Source of the DNA: RH-AL1 sp964244495
GTDB lineage: Bacteria; Pseudomonadota; Alphaproteobacteria; Rhizobiales; Beijerinckiaceae
DNA: 64,000 nt
Reading direction: 5' to 3'
NCBI GenBank assembly: GCA_964244495.1
Contig: CAXTIU010000010.1
Location: forward strand, 62,001-126,000
Positions 1 through 8,238 of the stretch are shown piece by piece. The first letter of the stretch is position 1. Every line of letters starts with the position of its first letter. Made by a program: the position numbers and the translations under genes. The notes beneath the pieces are model-generated. The model saw nothing but the letters and a program-made list of their open reading frames with translations, was not told the origin of the DNA and ran no database searches.

Positions 1-82
1 ACGACGTCCGGCGAAGGCGATGATGAGGTCATGAGGGGAAAATGGGGGCGGAACGGCGGTGCGCCAAGGGAGGCACCGTGCC

Positions 83-1231
83 TTAGCCCCGACTCGACAG
101 GAGCGCTTGGAGCGGCGACCAGGCGCGCAGCTGGAGCGCCCACAGCATCAGTTGCGCGCGCGGAACCAGCGCCCGCAGCGCCGGCAGCGCTTCGGCGAAC
201 TTCTCCTGCAGGTAGGTTTGCCCCGGTCGCGCCTCCGACATCAGGCGCGGCGCGATGTCGTTGGTGAGGCGCGCGGCGCGCAGGAAGTCGGCCTGGCTCT
301 GCAGCTTCGGCAGCAGGGTGCCGGCGGTGGCGAACAGGTTGTCGACCAGCAGCCGCCGCACCCGCTGCTCGTGGTCGTTGCGGCCCAGGCGCTCGAAATT
401 GAAGACGTGGGCCAGCTGCGGGTGGCGGGCGAAGACGTTGGCCGCGTGCATGCGGTAGACGGTGAGCGTCCGGTCGATGATCGCGCTGCCGGTGAGCGCG
501 TTGACGCCGCGCGCGAGGTACACGTCGAAGTTGCTCGTCAGCGTGCGCAGGGCGGGATTGCCCATCACGAGGTTGAGCGCGTCGCGGCGGAACACGAAGG
601 CCGACATCGAGGCCCACGGCCAGTCCCGCCGGTCGGGGGCGACGCGGTGCACGGCGTCGGCCGGCACGGGCTTGAGCCGCGCCAGCGGCAGCGCGGCCTC
701 GGTGACGTCGACCGGGCGCAGCAGGTCGGGCTCGCGGCCGACGCCCTCGCGGACGTAGCCGTTCAGCGCGACGAAGGTGCCGAGCACGAGGTCGGAGCCC
801 AGCGTCTGGAACATGTCCGAGCAGGTGAAGCCGAGCGGCACGCGCAGCGACAGGTGGACGAAGACGTGGGTCGCCAGGAAGTCCGGCAGCATCACGTCGT
901 CGGCGTCGAGGAAGGTGACGTAGGGCGCGCTCGTCGCCAGGAACCCCTCGACGGAGGCGAGCGACTGCCCGCCGTTGTCGGGGCGCCGCACCACGCGCAT
1001 CCGGGGGTAGCGCGCCTGGAGCGCGTCGATGACGACGGGGCTGTCGTCGGTCGAGCCGTTGTCGAGCAGGATGCACTCGACGCCGTCGTAGGTCTGGGCG
1101 AACACCGAGTCGACCGCCGCCGCGAGATAGGCGCCGTAGTTGAAGTTGACGATGATGACAGCCACGCGCGGCAGCGCGAAGCCGTGCCCGGACGCGTGCC
1201 GCTCGGCCGACGTGGCCGGCGCACCGGTCAC
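83..1231 (-). CDS. GT2-family glycosyltransferase
   Basis: A predicted 382-residue family 2 (GT-A fold) glycosyltransferase that would move a sugar from a nucleotide-sugar donor; the acceptor is unknown. Near the N-terminus it has the typical first strand with VNFNYG (residues 28-33), DNGSTDD (57-63) and the metal-binding DADD (109-112). No membrane segment is evident, so it is probably cytoplasmic. The GTG start at 1231 overlaps the stop of the upstream glycosyltransferase by four bases (GTGA), which implies translational coupling and rules out the longer open frame upstream. It is a clear paralogue of the plus-strand GT2 gene at 2269-3399. Family assignment is firm; substrate is not known. 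Confidence 0.85.
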   Translation of the reverse strand: MTGAPATSAERHASGHGFALPRVAVIIVNFNYGAYLAAAVDSVFAQTYDGVECILLDNGSTDDSPVVIDALQARYPRMRVVRRPDNGGQSLASVEGFLATSAPYVTFLDADDVMLPDFLATHVFVHLSLRVPLGFTCSDMFQTLGSDLVLGTFVALNGYVREGVGREPDLLRPVDVTEAALPLARLKPVPADAVHRVAPDRRDWPWASMSAFVFRRDALNLVMGNPALRTLTSNFDVYLARGVNALTGSAIIDRTLTVYRMHAANVFARHPQLAHVFNFERLGRNDHEQRVRRLLVDNLFATAGTLLPKLQSQADFLRAARLTNDIAPRLMSEARPGQTYLQEKFAEALPALRALVPRAQLMLWALQLRAWSPLQALLSSRG

Positions 1232-2109
1232 TTCAGCCTGCCGTCGAGGCGGTCCTGCGCCCGCTTCGCGTAGGCGGCCCAGGCCTCGTCGAAGACCTGG
1301 CCCTTGGGCACGCCGGTGACGCCCGGCCAGTGCGCGAAGACGATCTTGCCGCCCCACTGGCAGATGAAGCCGCCGTCGGCGCCCGTCGTGACGCCGACCG
1401 CCTTGTGGTAGCTCTCGCCCGACACGTCCGACGCAAGGTCGTAGCCCGGCACCACCTTCAGCCGCTTGCGGTGGACGACGAAGTTGACGAGCGGCTGCGC
1501 GTAGAGCCCGCCGCGCTGGCGCACGGTGTCGAAGGTCCGCTCGTCGGCCTCCATCGCGTCGTAGAAGTCCTGGACGGTGAGGATCCTGTTCGAGGTGATG
1601 AAGAAGCCGTCGTTGAAGGTGAGGGCGTCGCGCAGGTAGTCGATGTCGAGGTGGTGCCTGTTGTAGACGTACTCGTTGGTCTTGGTGGCGACGATGAAGT
1701 CGACGACGCCCGGCTCGAGGCGGCCGAGCAGCGGGGCCAGGTCGCGGAACAGGATGATGTCCACGTCGAGGTAGACCACCTCGTCGAGCGGCAGGGCGAG
1801 GGAGAGCAGCTTGCGCAGGCGGAACCGCTTGCCGAGGCTGAAGGGGTAGAGCTTCTTCGACAGGGCGTCGAGCTCGCGGCAATCGATGTCGGAGACGGCG
1901 ACGCCGTACAGGTCGGCGACGCGGCGCGTCCTCTCCATGTTGTCGTCGTAGGGGATGAGGTGAATGGGCAGGTGGGCGTTGGTCGCCCGCCAGGACTCCA
2001 GGAACGGCAGCAGCCAGTGCATGACCTTGTCGTTGGCGATGATCGCGATGCCCGTCTTGCGCGGCGGGACGGGTGGTGCCGCCGCGTCGGAGATCCTCAC
2101 GTCAGTCAT
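1228..2109 (-). CDS. GT8-like glycosyltransferase with DVD motif
   Basis: A 293-residue protein with a GT-A-type core: a first strand reading GIAIIANDKV (about 20-29) and a metal-binding YLDVD (113-117) followed by a FRDL segment, as in GT8-like and related nucleotide-diphospho-sugar transferases. The C-terminal part has a conserved-looking FAHWPG element. It lies immediately upstream of, and overlaps by four bases with, the minus-strand GT2 gene, so the two probably act on the same glycan. It is divergently transcribed from a second GT2 gene across about 160 bp. The acceptor and donor cannot be told from sequence. Confidence 0.75.
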   Translation of the reverse strand: MTDVRISDAAAPPVPPRKTGIAIIANDKVMHWLLPFLESWRATNAHLPIHLIPYDDNMERTRRVADLYGVAVSDIDCRELDALSKKLYPFSLGKRFRLRKLLSLALPLDEVVYLDVDIILFRDLAPLLGRLEPGVVDFIVATKTNEYVYNRHHLDIDYLRDALTFNDGFFITSNRILTVQDFYDAMEADERTFDTVRQRGGLYAQPLVNFVVHRKRLKVVPGYDLASDVSGESYHKAVGVTTGADGGFICQWGGKIVFAHWPGVTGVPKGQVFDEAWAAYAKRAQDRLDGRLK

Positions 2110-2268
2110 CGTTGCCGTTCAAGCTCCCTGCACGCCGGCTCCATAGCGCATCGCGTTCGCGCCGGGAATGCGTCGCGACCTGCTCGGCGTGCGTTCGACG
2201 CCGCGCGTCGCGGCTTGGTCCACGTCGCCTCGGCGTGCGATAGCCACGCGTCCACACCGGCGAACGAC

Positions 2269-3399
2269 ATGACCCAAGCAGCACCCATCGGCCTCGAGGA
2301 TGCCGCGACCATCGCCCCGCCGCTCGTCAGCGTCGTGGTCGTCAACTTCAACTACGGCCGCTTCCTCCGCGCGGCGGTCGCCTCCGTGCTGGGGCAGACC
2401 TACCCCCACGTCGAGTGCATCGTGGTTGACAACGCGTCCACCGACGAGACCGGCGCGGTGCTGGCGGACATCGAGGCGCGCGGCCTGCCCGTGCGCGTCG
2501 TCCGGCGCGCGAGCAACGACGGGCAGACCCCCGCCTCGCTCGACGGGCTCGCCGCCTCGCGCGGCGCCTACGTCATCTTCGTCGACGCCGACGACCTCCT
2601 GCTGCCCGGCTGCGTCGAGGCGCACGTCTACGCGCACCTGTCGTTGCGCCCGCACGTCGGCTTCACCTCCGGCGACATGCTGCAGGTGGTCGGCGACGGC
2701 GACGACGTTCGGGTGGTCGTGGCGACGGGTGAGGACTTCAACCGCTACGTCCGCGGCGGCAAGGGGCTGAAGCGGACCCTCGTGCGCCCCTACCGCCCCC
2801 CGGACGGCGCGTGGCCGGGGACGGCGCTGGCGGCGCGGCTCGACGGCCGCATCCACCACGTGCCGCCGCTGCACACCTCGTGGGTGTGGTCGCCGACGTC
2901 GGGGAGCTGCTACCGCCGCGACGCGCTGCTGCTGTTCGCCGACAACCCGGCCCTCGCCCAGCTGCGCACGGGCACGGACATGTACTTCGGCCACGCCATC
3001 GGGGCGCTGTGCGGCAGCGCGCTGATCGACGAGCCGGTGTTCGCCTACCGCGTCCACGGCGGCAACATCTACACGCGGCGCGCGCAGCTCGATCGCACCT
3101 TGTGCTTCAAGCCCGGCGGCGGCGGCGACAGCAACGCGCACGCCCGGCTGTTGATCGTCGATCACCTGGTCGCGGAGGCGGCGCGCTTCGCGCCCAACGT
3201 CTGGCTGAAGCTCAACCTCGTGGCGCTGCTGATCCGGCTCGACCACGGCGAGAGCGATCCGGCCCTGCCGCGCTGGCGGCGGCGCTCGCGGCTCGCCACG
3301 AACCTCGCCCACCACGGTCGCGATCTGGCGGGTACGCTCGGGCCATGGCTCGCCGGCCTGCTCAAGCTATGGAGCGGCGTGCCGTTCCGGCTGTGGTGA
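2269..3399 (+). CDS. GT2-family glycosyltransferase (second copy)
   Basis: A 376-residue family 2 glycosyltransferase, paralogous to the protein at 83-1231: both carry NFNYG near the N-terminus (here 26-30), a DN.STD element (54-59) and DADD (106-109), and their C-terminal halves match in YR.H and DHLV-type segments. The open frame extends far upstream, but the ATG at 2269 is the first start that fits the family, placing the first beta strand at residue 20. The gene is divergent from the GT2/GT8 pair to its left and convergent with the GT8 gene to its right, so the island is two GT2 and two GT8 genes in mixed orientation. Confidence 0.82.
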   Translation: MTQAAPIGLEDAATIAPPLVSVVVVNFNYGRFLRAAVASVLGQTYPHVECIVVDNASTDETGAVLADIEARGLPVRVVRRASNDGQTPASLDGLAASRGAYVIFVDADDLLLPGCVEAHVYAHLSLRPHVGFTSGDMLQVVGDGDDVRVVVATGEDFNRYVRGGKGLKRTLVRPYRPPDGAWPGTALAARLDGRIHHVPPLHTSWVWSPTSGSCYRRDALLLFADNPALAQLRTGTDMYFGHAIGALCGSALIDEPVFAYRVHGGNIYTRRAQLDRTLCFKPGGGGDSNAHARLLIVDHLVAEAARFAPNVWLKLNLVALLIRLDHGESDPALPRWRRRSRLATNLAHHGRDLAGTLGPWLAGLLKLWSGVPFRLW

Positions 3400-3423
3400 C
3401 AGCGTCGGCCTCGGGCGGAAGCC

Positions 3424-4425
3424 TCAGGGGACCACCCCGGCGTCGCGCAGCGCCACCGGCACCTTGCTCCGGCGCTTCTGCTTGTCCGTCTCCTTCGCGC
3501 GGTAGGCGGCCAGCACCCGCGCCCCCATCGGCGACAGCGCCGCGTAGTGCCACCACAACGCGTCGCGCGGCGTCGGCGCCTCGCCCGGGTTCCACGGCTT
3601 GTTGGCGCCGGCGTAGTGCACCACCCAGGGGTCGGTGCGCCAGAGCGTGCGCAGCGCCTCCCAGCGCCGGCCGGCCCGCGTGAAGCGCACCAGCGCGTTG
3701 ACGTAGGCCGGGAAGGAGCAGTTGGCGAAGGCGTTGTAGCGCGCGTCGAGCCGGGCGTAGCGACCGCCCATGATGAAGTTCAACGCGTCCTGGTCCATGT
3801 AGTACAGGCCGGGGTTGTCGGTCAGGTACTTGACCGTGCGCCCGGCGACGTCGTCGGCCCGCCATCGCGCGAGGTCGAAGACCATCACGCCGCAGTTGAA
3901 GTAGTCCGTGGTGCCCTCGCATTCGAGGCCGAGCACGCGGCGCACGTAGGCGGCGAAGCGCAGCCGCTCGCCGTCGTGGGGGATGAAGAAGGTCGGCCAG
4001 GTGAGGCTGCCGACCAGCATCGGCCAGTCGGGCATCGCCGCCACCGGCGTGCCGTCGAGCGGCGTGTCGTAGAGCGCTTCGAGGTCGCGGTGCACGACGA
4101 CGTCGACGTCGAGGTAGATGATGCGCTCGACGTCGGGCAGCAGCTCCGGGAGCAGGAAGCGCAGGTAGGTGCCGGCGGTGATGTGGTCGCGGATGGGGAA
4201 GGCGCCGTGGACGTTGGTGCAGGCGACCGGCACCAGCGCGAACGTCGCGTCCGCCATCGCCTCGGCCAGCAGGGCGAGGTCCGGCGAGGCGAAATCGGTC
4301 AGCGCGTAGACGGTGACCGGGCGCTCCGCCCGCGCGTGCGCCTTGACGGAGGCCAGCATGACGATGGCGGCATCCAGCATGCGCGCGTCGAGGCAGATGC
4401 CGACGTTGATCCCGCGACCGTCCAT
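3424..4425 (-). CDS. GT8-family glycosyltransferase (LgtC/galactosyltransferase-like)
   Basis: A 333-residue family 8 glycosyltransferase. Seen in the sequence: an N-terminal NVGICLD strand, an ITAGTYLR..LP block (about 82-92) typical of LgtC-like enzymes, the metal-binding YLDVDVV (104-110), a FNCGVMVFDL segment and a C-terminal HYAGANKPW element like the HF.G..KPW signature of the family. These proteins usually extend lipo-oligosaccharide or other surface glycans using a UDP-hexose. The ATG at 4425 gives the usual length; the much longer open frame upstream is a shadow through ahcY. Divergent from ahcY with about 165 bp between. Confidence 0.85.
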   Translation of the reverse strand: MDGRGINVGICLDARMLDAAIVMLASVKAHARAERPVTVYALTDFASPDLALLAEAMADATFALVPVACTNVHGAFPIRDHITAGTYLRFLLPELLPDVERIIYLDVDVVVHRDLEALYDTPLDGTPVAAMPDWPMLVGSLTWPTFFIPHDGERLRFAAYVRRVLGLECEGTTDYFNCGVMVFDLARWRADDVAGRTVKYLTDNPGLYYMDQDALNFIMGGRYARLDARYNAFANCSFPAYVNALVRFTRAGRRWEALRTLWRTDPWVVHYAGANKPWNPGEAPTPRDALWWHYAALSPMGARVLAAYRAKETDKQKRRSKVPVALRDAGVVP

Positions 4426-4506
4426 CCGATGTCGTGACCCCAACCAACCGCGGCGCCTGCCATCGCAAAGATCGACCGGCGGGGCAACCGGGGACGCGGC
4501 CCAGCC

Positions 4507-4532
4507 ATATAAAGACTTGCTTATATCTTTAT
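4507..4532. promoter_or_regulatory. nested inverted repeats upstream of ahcY, candidate SahR-type operator
   Basis: An AT-rich island in otherwise high-GC DNA, 59-84 bp before the ahcY start. It holds two nested perfect inverted repeats: ATATAA (4507-4512) with TTATAT (4521-4526), and ATAAAGA (4509-4515) with TCTTTAT (4526-4532). ArsR-type SahR regulators are known to control S-adenosylhomocysteine recycling genes in Proteobacteria through palindromes before ahcY; that this site is theirs is inference, since no such regulator is in the window. A possible -10 element lies near 4553-4558. Confidence 0.45.
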
Positions 4533-4590
4533 TGCTAGGGGCGCGCGGCCTTGCTATAGCGCTGGCACCGCAACGGAGTTCCACCGCCCC

Positions 4591-5997
4591 ATGACCCACG
4601 CGCCCAAGGATTACGTCGTCGCCGACATCGCCCTCGCCGACTGGGGTCGCAAGGAACTCGACATCGCCGAGACCGAGATGCCCGGCCTGATGGCGACGCG
4701 CGCCGAGTATGGCGCGGCGCAGCCGCTGAAGGGCGCGCGCATCGCCGGCTCGCTGCACATGACGATCCAGACCGGCGTGCTGATCGAGACCCTGAAGGCG
4801 CTCGGCGCCGACGTGCGCTGGGCGTCCTGCAACATCTACTCGACGCAGGACCACGCCGCCGCCGCCATCGCCGCCGCCGGCACCCCGGTCTTCGCGATCA
4901 AGGGCGAGAGCCTCACCGACTACTGGGACTACACCCACCGGATCTTCGAGTGGGACGACGGCGGCACGCCGAACATGGTGCTCGACGACGGCGGCGACGC
5001 CACCATGCTGATCCACCTCGGCATGAAGGCGGAGGCCGGCGACACCGCCTTCCTCGAAGGCGCCACCAACGAGGAGGAGGAGGTGCTGTTCGCCGCCATC
5101 AAGGGCCGGCTGAAGACCCATCCCGGCTGGTACGGCCGCAACGGGCAGGCCATCAAGGGCGTGTCGGAGGAGACCACCACCGGCGTCCACCGCCTTTACC
5201 AGATGGAGAAGGAGGGCCGGCTGCTGTGGCCGGCGATCAACGTCAACGACTCCGTCACCAAGTCGAAGTTCGACAACCTGTACGGCTGCCGCGAGTCGCT
5301 CGTCGACGGCATCCGGCGCGGCACGGACGTGATGATGTCCGGCAAGGTGGCGATGATCGCCGGCTTCGGCGACGTGGGCAAGGGCTCGGCCGCCTCGCTC
5401 CGCAACGCCGGCTGCCGGGTGATGGTGTCCGAGATCGACCCGATCTGCGCCCTGCAGGCGGCGATGGAGGGCTACGAGGTCACCACCATGGAGGACGCGG
5501 CGTCGCGCGCCGACATCTTCGTGACGGCGACCGGCAACGTCGACGTCATCACCGTCGACCACATGCGCGCCATGAAGGACCGGGCGATCGTCTGCAACAT
5601 CGGCCACTTCGACAGCGAGATCCAGGTCGGCGCGCTGAAGAACATGAAGTGGAACAACATCAAGCCGCAGGTCGACGAGATCGAGCTGGCGTCCGGCAAG
5701 CGGATCATCCTGCTGTCGGAAGGCCGGCTGGTGAACCTCGGCAACGCCACCGGCCACCCGTCCTTCGTGATGTCGGCGTCCTTCACCAACCAGACGCTGG
5801 CGCAGGTCGAGCTGTGGACCAAGCAGGGCGAGTACGGCCGCCACGTCTACACGCTGCCGAAGTCGCTCGACGAGAAGGTCGCCAAGCTCCACCTCGAGAA
5901 GGTGGGCGCCAAGCTGACCGTGATGAGCGACAAGCAGGCCGCCTACCTCAACGTCCCCGCGCAGGGGCCGTACAAGACCAACGAGTACCGCTACTGA
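4591..5997 (+). CDS. ahcY: adenosylhomocysteinase
   Basis: S-adenosyl-L-homocysteine hydrolase, 468 residues, the usual length for the bacterial enzyme. It reversibly splits S-adenosylhomocysteine into adenosine and homocysteine, relieving product inhibition of methyltransferases, and works as a cytoplasmic NAD-containing tetramer. Visible features: HMTIQTGVLIETL in the substrate domain, the NAD-binding GFGDVGKG (258-265), GNVDVIT and a C-terminal KTNEYRY tail carrying the family's Lys and Tyr. The Shine-Dalgarno AACGGAG lies about 13 bases before the ATG. It stands alone on the plus strand between divergent and convergent neighbours. Links functionally to mtnA in this window. Confidence 0.97.
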   Translation: MTHAPKDYVVADIALADWGRKELDIAETEMPGLMATRAEYGAAQPLKGARIAGSLHMTIQTGVLIETLKALGADVRWASCNIYSTQDHAAAAIAAAGTPVFAIKGESLTDYWDYTHRIFEWDDGGTPNMVLDDGGDATMLIHLGMKAEAGDTAFLEGATNEEEEVLFAAIKGRLKTHPGWYGRNGQAIKGVSEETTTGVHRLYQMEKEGRLLWPAINVNDSVTKSKFDNLYGCRESLVDGIRRGTDVMMSGKVAMIAGFGDVGKGSAASLRNAGCRVMVSEIDPICALQAAMEGYEVTTMEDAASRADIFVTATGNVDVITVDHMRAMKDRAIVCNIGHFDSEIQVGALKNMKWNNIKPQVDEIELASGKRIILLSEGRLVNLGNATGHPSFVMSASFTNQTLAQVELWTKQGEYGRHVYTLPKSLDEKVAKLHLEKVGAKLTVMSDKQAAYLNVPAQGPYKTNEYRY

Positions 5998-6015
5998 GGC
6001 ATCGCCCATCGCCGT

Positions 6016-6044
6016 GCCGGCCGCGCGCTCACGCGCCGGCCGGC
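6016..6044. terminator. GC-rich hairpin after ahcY
   Basis: A strong hairpin: GCCGGCC (6016-6022) pairs with GGCCGGC (6038-6044) and GCGCG (6023-6027) with CGCGC (6032-6036), with a CTCA loop and one bulged C. There is no T-run, so it could be a weak or bidirectional terminator between ahcY and the convergent small gene, whose last codons it overlaps. Confidence 0.4.
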
Positions 6045-6451
6045 CGGTCGGTCCAGTACCGGAACGCGCGATCCTGCGCCGCGCGCACGAACACGGTCGC
6101 CGCCGGCCCGGTCCACGGGCCGTCGTAGCCGGCCATCAGCGCGCGGCCGGTCCACCAACCCTGCCCGGGCAGGCCGTCCGACGCGCGCACGACCAGCACC
6201 GCGAGGTCCGGCTCGCCGGCGGCGGCGGTCGCGTCGTCGATCGCGTCGAGCGTCCGGCACAGCGTCCGCATCCTGGGGCGGGTGAAGCGATGGCCGAGTT
6301 GGTCGAGCAGGTCGGCGTAGCTGACCGCCCGGCCCCGCCGCGCCGCCGCGATCAGCAGCGCGCGGACGCGCCCGACGTCGGCGATGGCGTCGGGCGACGC
6401 GGGATCAGGCGGGTCCGACGGCGCGCGGCGGTCAGGGCAGGAGTTCGACAT
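6029..6451 (-). CDS. conserved hypothetical protein, about 140 aa
   Basis: A 140-residue cytoplasmic protein without signal peptide or membrane segment. The body reads like a small winged-helix-type domain (RAVSYADLLDQLG, then FTRPRMRTLCRTLDAID) followed by a compact GEPDLAVLVV and a GLPGQGWW element. I recognise this as a conserved alphaproteobacterial protein sometimes misannotated as a phosphoribosyl enzyme; its function is unknown to me. Its ATG overlaps the end of the barstar-like gene by 20 bases, so it is read in the same unit, but an internal start cannot be excluded. It has high GC like the chromosome, unlike the toxin next door. Confidence 0.6.
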   Translation of the reverse strand: MSNSCPDRRAPSDPPDPASPDAIADVGRVRALLIAAARRGRAVSYADLLDQLGHRFTRPRMRTLCRTLDAIDDATAAAGEPDLAVLVVRASDGLPGQGWWTGRALMAGYDGPWTGPAATVFVRAAQDRAFRYWTDRPAGA

Positions 6452-6887
6452 CGACGTCGACGTCGTGCCCGCGTCGGACGTTGAACTCCGCCCGACCGTC
6501 CGTCACTCCTTCCTTGAGCCAGCCCAGTTCCTCGGCGACGTCGGGCGGCAGGGTCGCGGTGCCGTGGATGCGCAGGACGTAAGGTGGCTCGACGGCATTG
6601 ATCTCGCCCCAGACGATCGATTCGGTGAGCGCGTTCATGTTGTCTCCATGCCAGACGGGTGCGCCGAGCAGGGGCAGGATCGCGTCGTAGATGTCGCGGC
6701 TGCGCGTCCACCCCGACGCGTCGACTGTAATAATGCGCGTGCCCATCGTCTCCTTTGCTGGTGCCGGTGTTGGATCTGTCTTTGTCGCTACCGCCTTGCT
6801 CACCTCAGGCCGGGCACGGACCGCGGCTCGTAACTCGTCGAGCGTTTTCTGGTCGGCGACCTCAAGCTGTATGACGTATCTGGGCAT
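6432..6887 (-). CDS. barstar-family ribonuclease inhibitor (immunity protein)
   Basis: A predicted inhibitor of a barnase-like ribonuclease. The barstar domain spans about residues 50-151: RDIYDAI, then WHGDNMNAL, where barstar has YYGENLDAL, then an acidic position (Glu in the ALTES segment) in the place of barstar Asp39, and a final VDVDVELLP. The ordinary length of the family is about 90-100 residues, so the first 48 residues are an extension. A strong Shine-Dalgarno (AAAGGAGA) five bases before an internal ATG at 6746 suggests that a 104-residue product is the main or only form. It lies 10 bp downstream of the toxin-like gene in the same direction, the normal order for such pairs. Confidence 0.75.
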   Translation of the reverse strand: MPRYVIQLEVADQKTLDELRAAVRARPEVSKAVATKTDPTPAPAKETMGTRIITVDASGWTRSRDIYDAILPLLGAPVWHGDNMNALTESIVWGEINAVEPPYVLRIHGTATLPPDVAEELGWLKEGVTDGRAEFNVRRGHDVDVDVELLP

Positions 6888-6897
6888 AGGCCTGTCC

Positions 6898-7509
6898 TCA
6901 GTTTCTTCGCTTTAGAACATCTACCGGATAAAAGCTTCTGTAATGGTTCTTCGTAAAGTAAATAGGACCACGCTCGTCTATGACAATCCTAGAGTCTCCA
7001 GGATCGGCGCCTGGCAGGCGCATATAGTAGGTCTTGTAAGTGCCACCGATTGGCAGTTGCGCCTTTGTGTCCTTGTGCGGAAAGTTCTTGTACTCATGCG
7101 GGATCAAACGTCGTTGATCAGCAGGGTCGGAGGCTCGTATCATCTTGAGCGTTGCGGCAATTTCTAGCAGTTCTGCGGCACTCAACCGCCTGTTGAGGTT
7201 TGCCGGGTCGAGCGGATCAACAATACCGTCATGCGGTATGACGATCTCGCCAAGAGGCACAATCGGATCGTCGTCGACGATCGGGATGATGGGCAGGCGA
7301 GGCTCGACCTGACGGGATGACGAGACCGGGGTGATGGTGGCACCGGAATTTGATCCATCTGTCCATCGCCCGCTGGTCGGACCGCTTCCGGCGGGCACGC
7401 GCGCTTGGTCAGGATCGAACTTCTCAAGCGCAGCGGTGTCGAAGCCGAGCGCTTTCATGAGGGCATGCGGTGTCAGGCCGCCGTCGAGCAGGTCCGCCGC
7501 ATCCCGCAC
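6898..7509 (-). CDS. barnase-like ribonuclease toxin remnant, probably inactive
   Basis: A 203-residue frame, GTG start. The C-terminal 65 residues align with guanyl-specific (barnase/RNase Sa) ribonucleases: HEYKNFP, LPIGGTYKTYYM, then SRIVID and the closing IYFTKNHYRSFYPV. Arg174 and His189 fit barnase Arg87 and His102, but the general-base glutamate (barnase Glu73) is Thr160 and the Arg83 position is Pro. The N-terminal FDPDQARVPAGSG..GRWT linker is typical of secreted or phage-associated toxins. Base composition is far lower in GC than the neighbours, a sign of transfer. Upstream, matching coding sequence continues in other frames (see 7527-7851), so this is probably the surviving end of a broken gene. 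Confidence 0.65.
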   Translation of the reverse strand: MRDAADLLDGGLTPHALMKALGFDTAALEKFDPDQARVPAGSGPTSGRWTDGSNSGATITPVSSSRQVEPRLPIIPIVDDDPIVPLGEIVIPHDGIVDPLDPANLNRRLSAAELLEIAATLKMIRASDPADQRRLIPHEYKNFPHKDTKAQLPIGGTYKTYYMRLPGADPGDSRIVIDERGPIYFTKNHYRSFYPVDVLKRRN

Positions 7510-7526
7510 GTTCCGCGCGTTAACCT

Positions 7527-7851
7527 CTATGTGAGCCGGGGCAGCCGCGCCTGGGCGAGGCGGATGTTAGCGAGGGCCTTTGCGCCGCGCCGCCAATGGT
7601 CGGACGCGGCGGCGATGGGCGCGAGGACATCGTCCGCCACCGTACGCTCGGCCACGACCGAGAGGAGCGCGAGCAAGCGACGGCCCGTCGGCGTCGAACG
7701 CGAGGCCGCCGCTTCGGGCGAACCGCGCGAGGCGGACGCGGGCGCCGATGAAAAGGCCGGTGTCGTCGATGGCCGGGGGAACGGCTACGCCGAACGGCCA
7801 GGGCGGGACGGTCGGGGGTACTTTGACGAGATGTATTCGATGACAGGGCAT
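7527..7851 (-). pseudogene. frameshifted N-terminal part of the toxin gene
   Basis: Two good coding segments in different frames. From the ATG at 7851, one frame gives PFGVAVPPAIDD, GARVRLARFARS, LAFDADG; after a shift near 7685-7690 a second frame gives RLLALLSVVAERT, VLAPIAAASDHWRRG, ALANIRLAQARLPRL and stops at 7527. The following sequence would rejoin the toxin frame at 7509 after another shift (NARNVRDAADLLDGG). Read together, these form one continuous protein upstream of the FDPDQ linker, so two indels appear to have split an original gene of roughly 315 codons. The reconstruction is inference; the frames themselves are seen. Confidence 0.5.
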
Positions 7852-8238
7852 AAGGTATATTTACCCTAAGCCCTGTTCACGGGCAAAAACGGTCATCGGA
7901 CCCCGCCTCCTGCCGTGATCGTGCAAACGCGCGGAACAGGACGTAATGAGGCGCACGGCATGAGGCGCACGGCGCCGTCGAACGCGCTCCCGATCGTCCG
8001 ACGGACCGCCTCATCGTCGGAGGCAGGAACCATCCGAGTTTCAGCGAAGCCGCTTCCATGACCCGGACGACAGTGCACGCGGCCCTCCCACGAGCCTGCT
8101 CCGTTCCCGCGAAAACGCCACCCGGCCCGACCGTCGCGCGGCCAAAGCGCAACACCCGGCGGCCATCGCCGCCGGGGCCGATTTCCGGCATCGCCGAACC
8201 GCTCGGCTCGATTATCAAACCGGACGCGCGTCGCTAGG
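7852..8238. other. non-coding gap before divL
   Basis: No convincing gene on either strand. The only structure I see is a perfect tandem pair of a 14-bp unit, ATGAGGCGCACGGC, at 7946-7959 and 7960-7973. The divL promoter must lie here but no confident -35/-10 pair stands out. Confidence 0.5.

Noticed and set aside
1330..3399. A 689-codon frame covering the antisense of the GT8-like gene and the GT2 gene
   Set aside because: Only the part from 2269 carries family motifs; the rest is an antisense shadow in high-GC DNA.
7877..8218. A 113-codon minus-strand frame before divL
   Set aside because: No recognisable domain and composition typical of chance frames.
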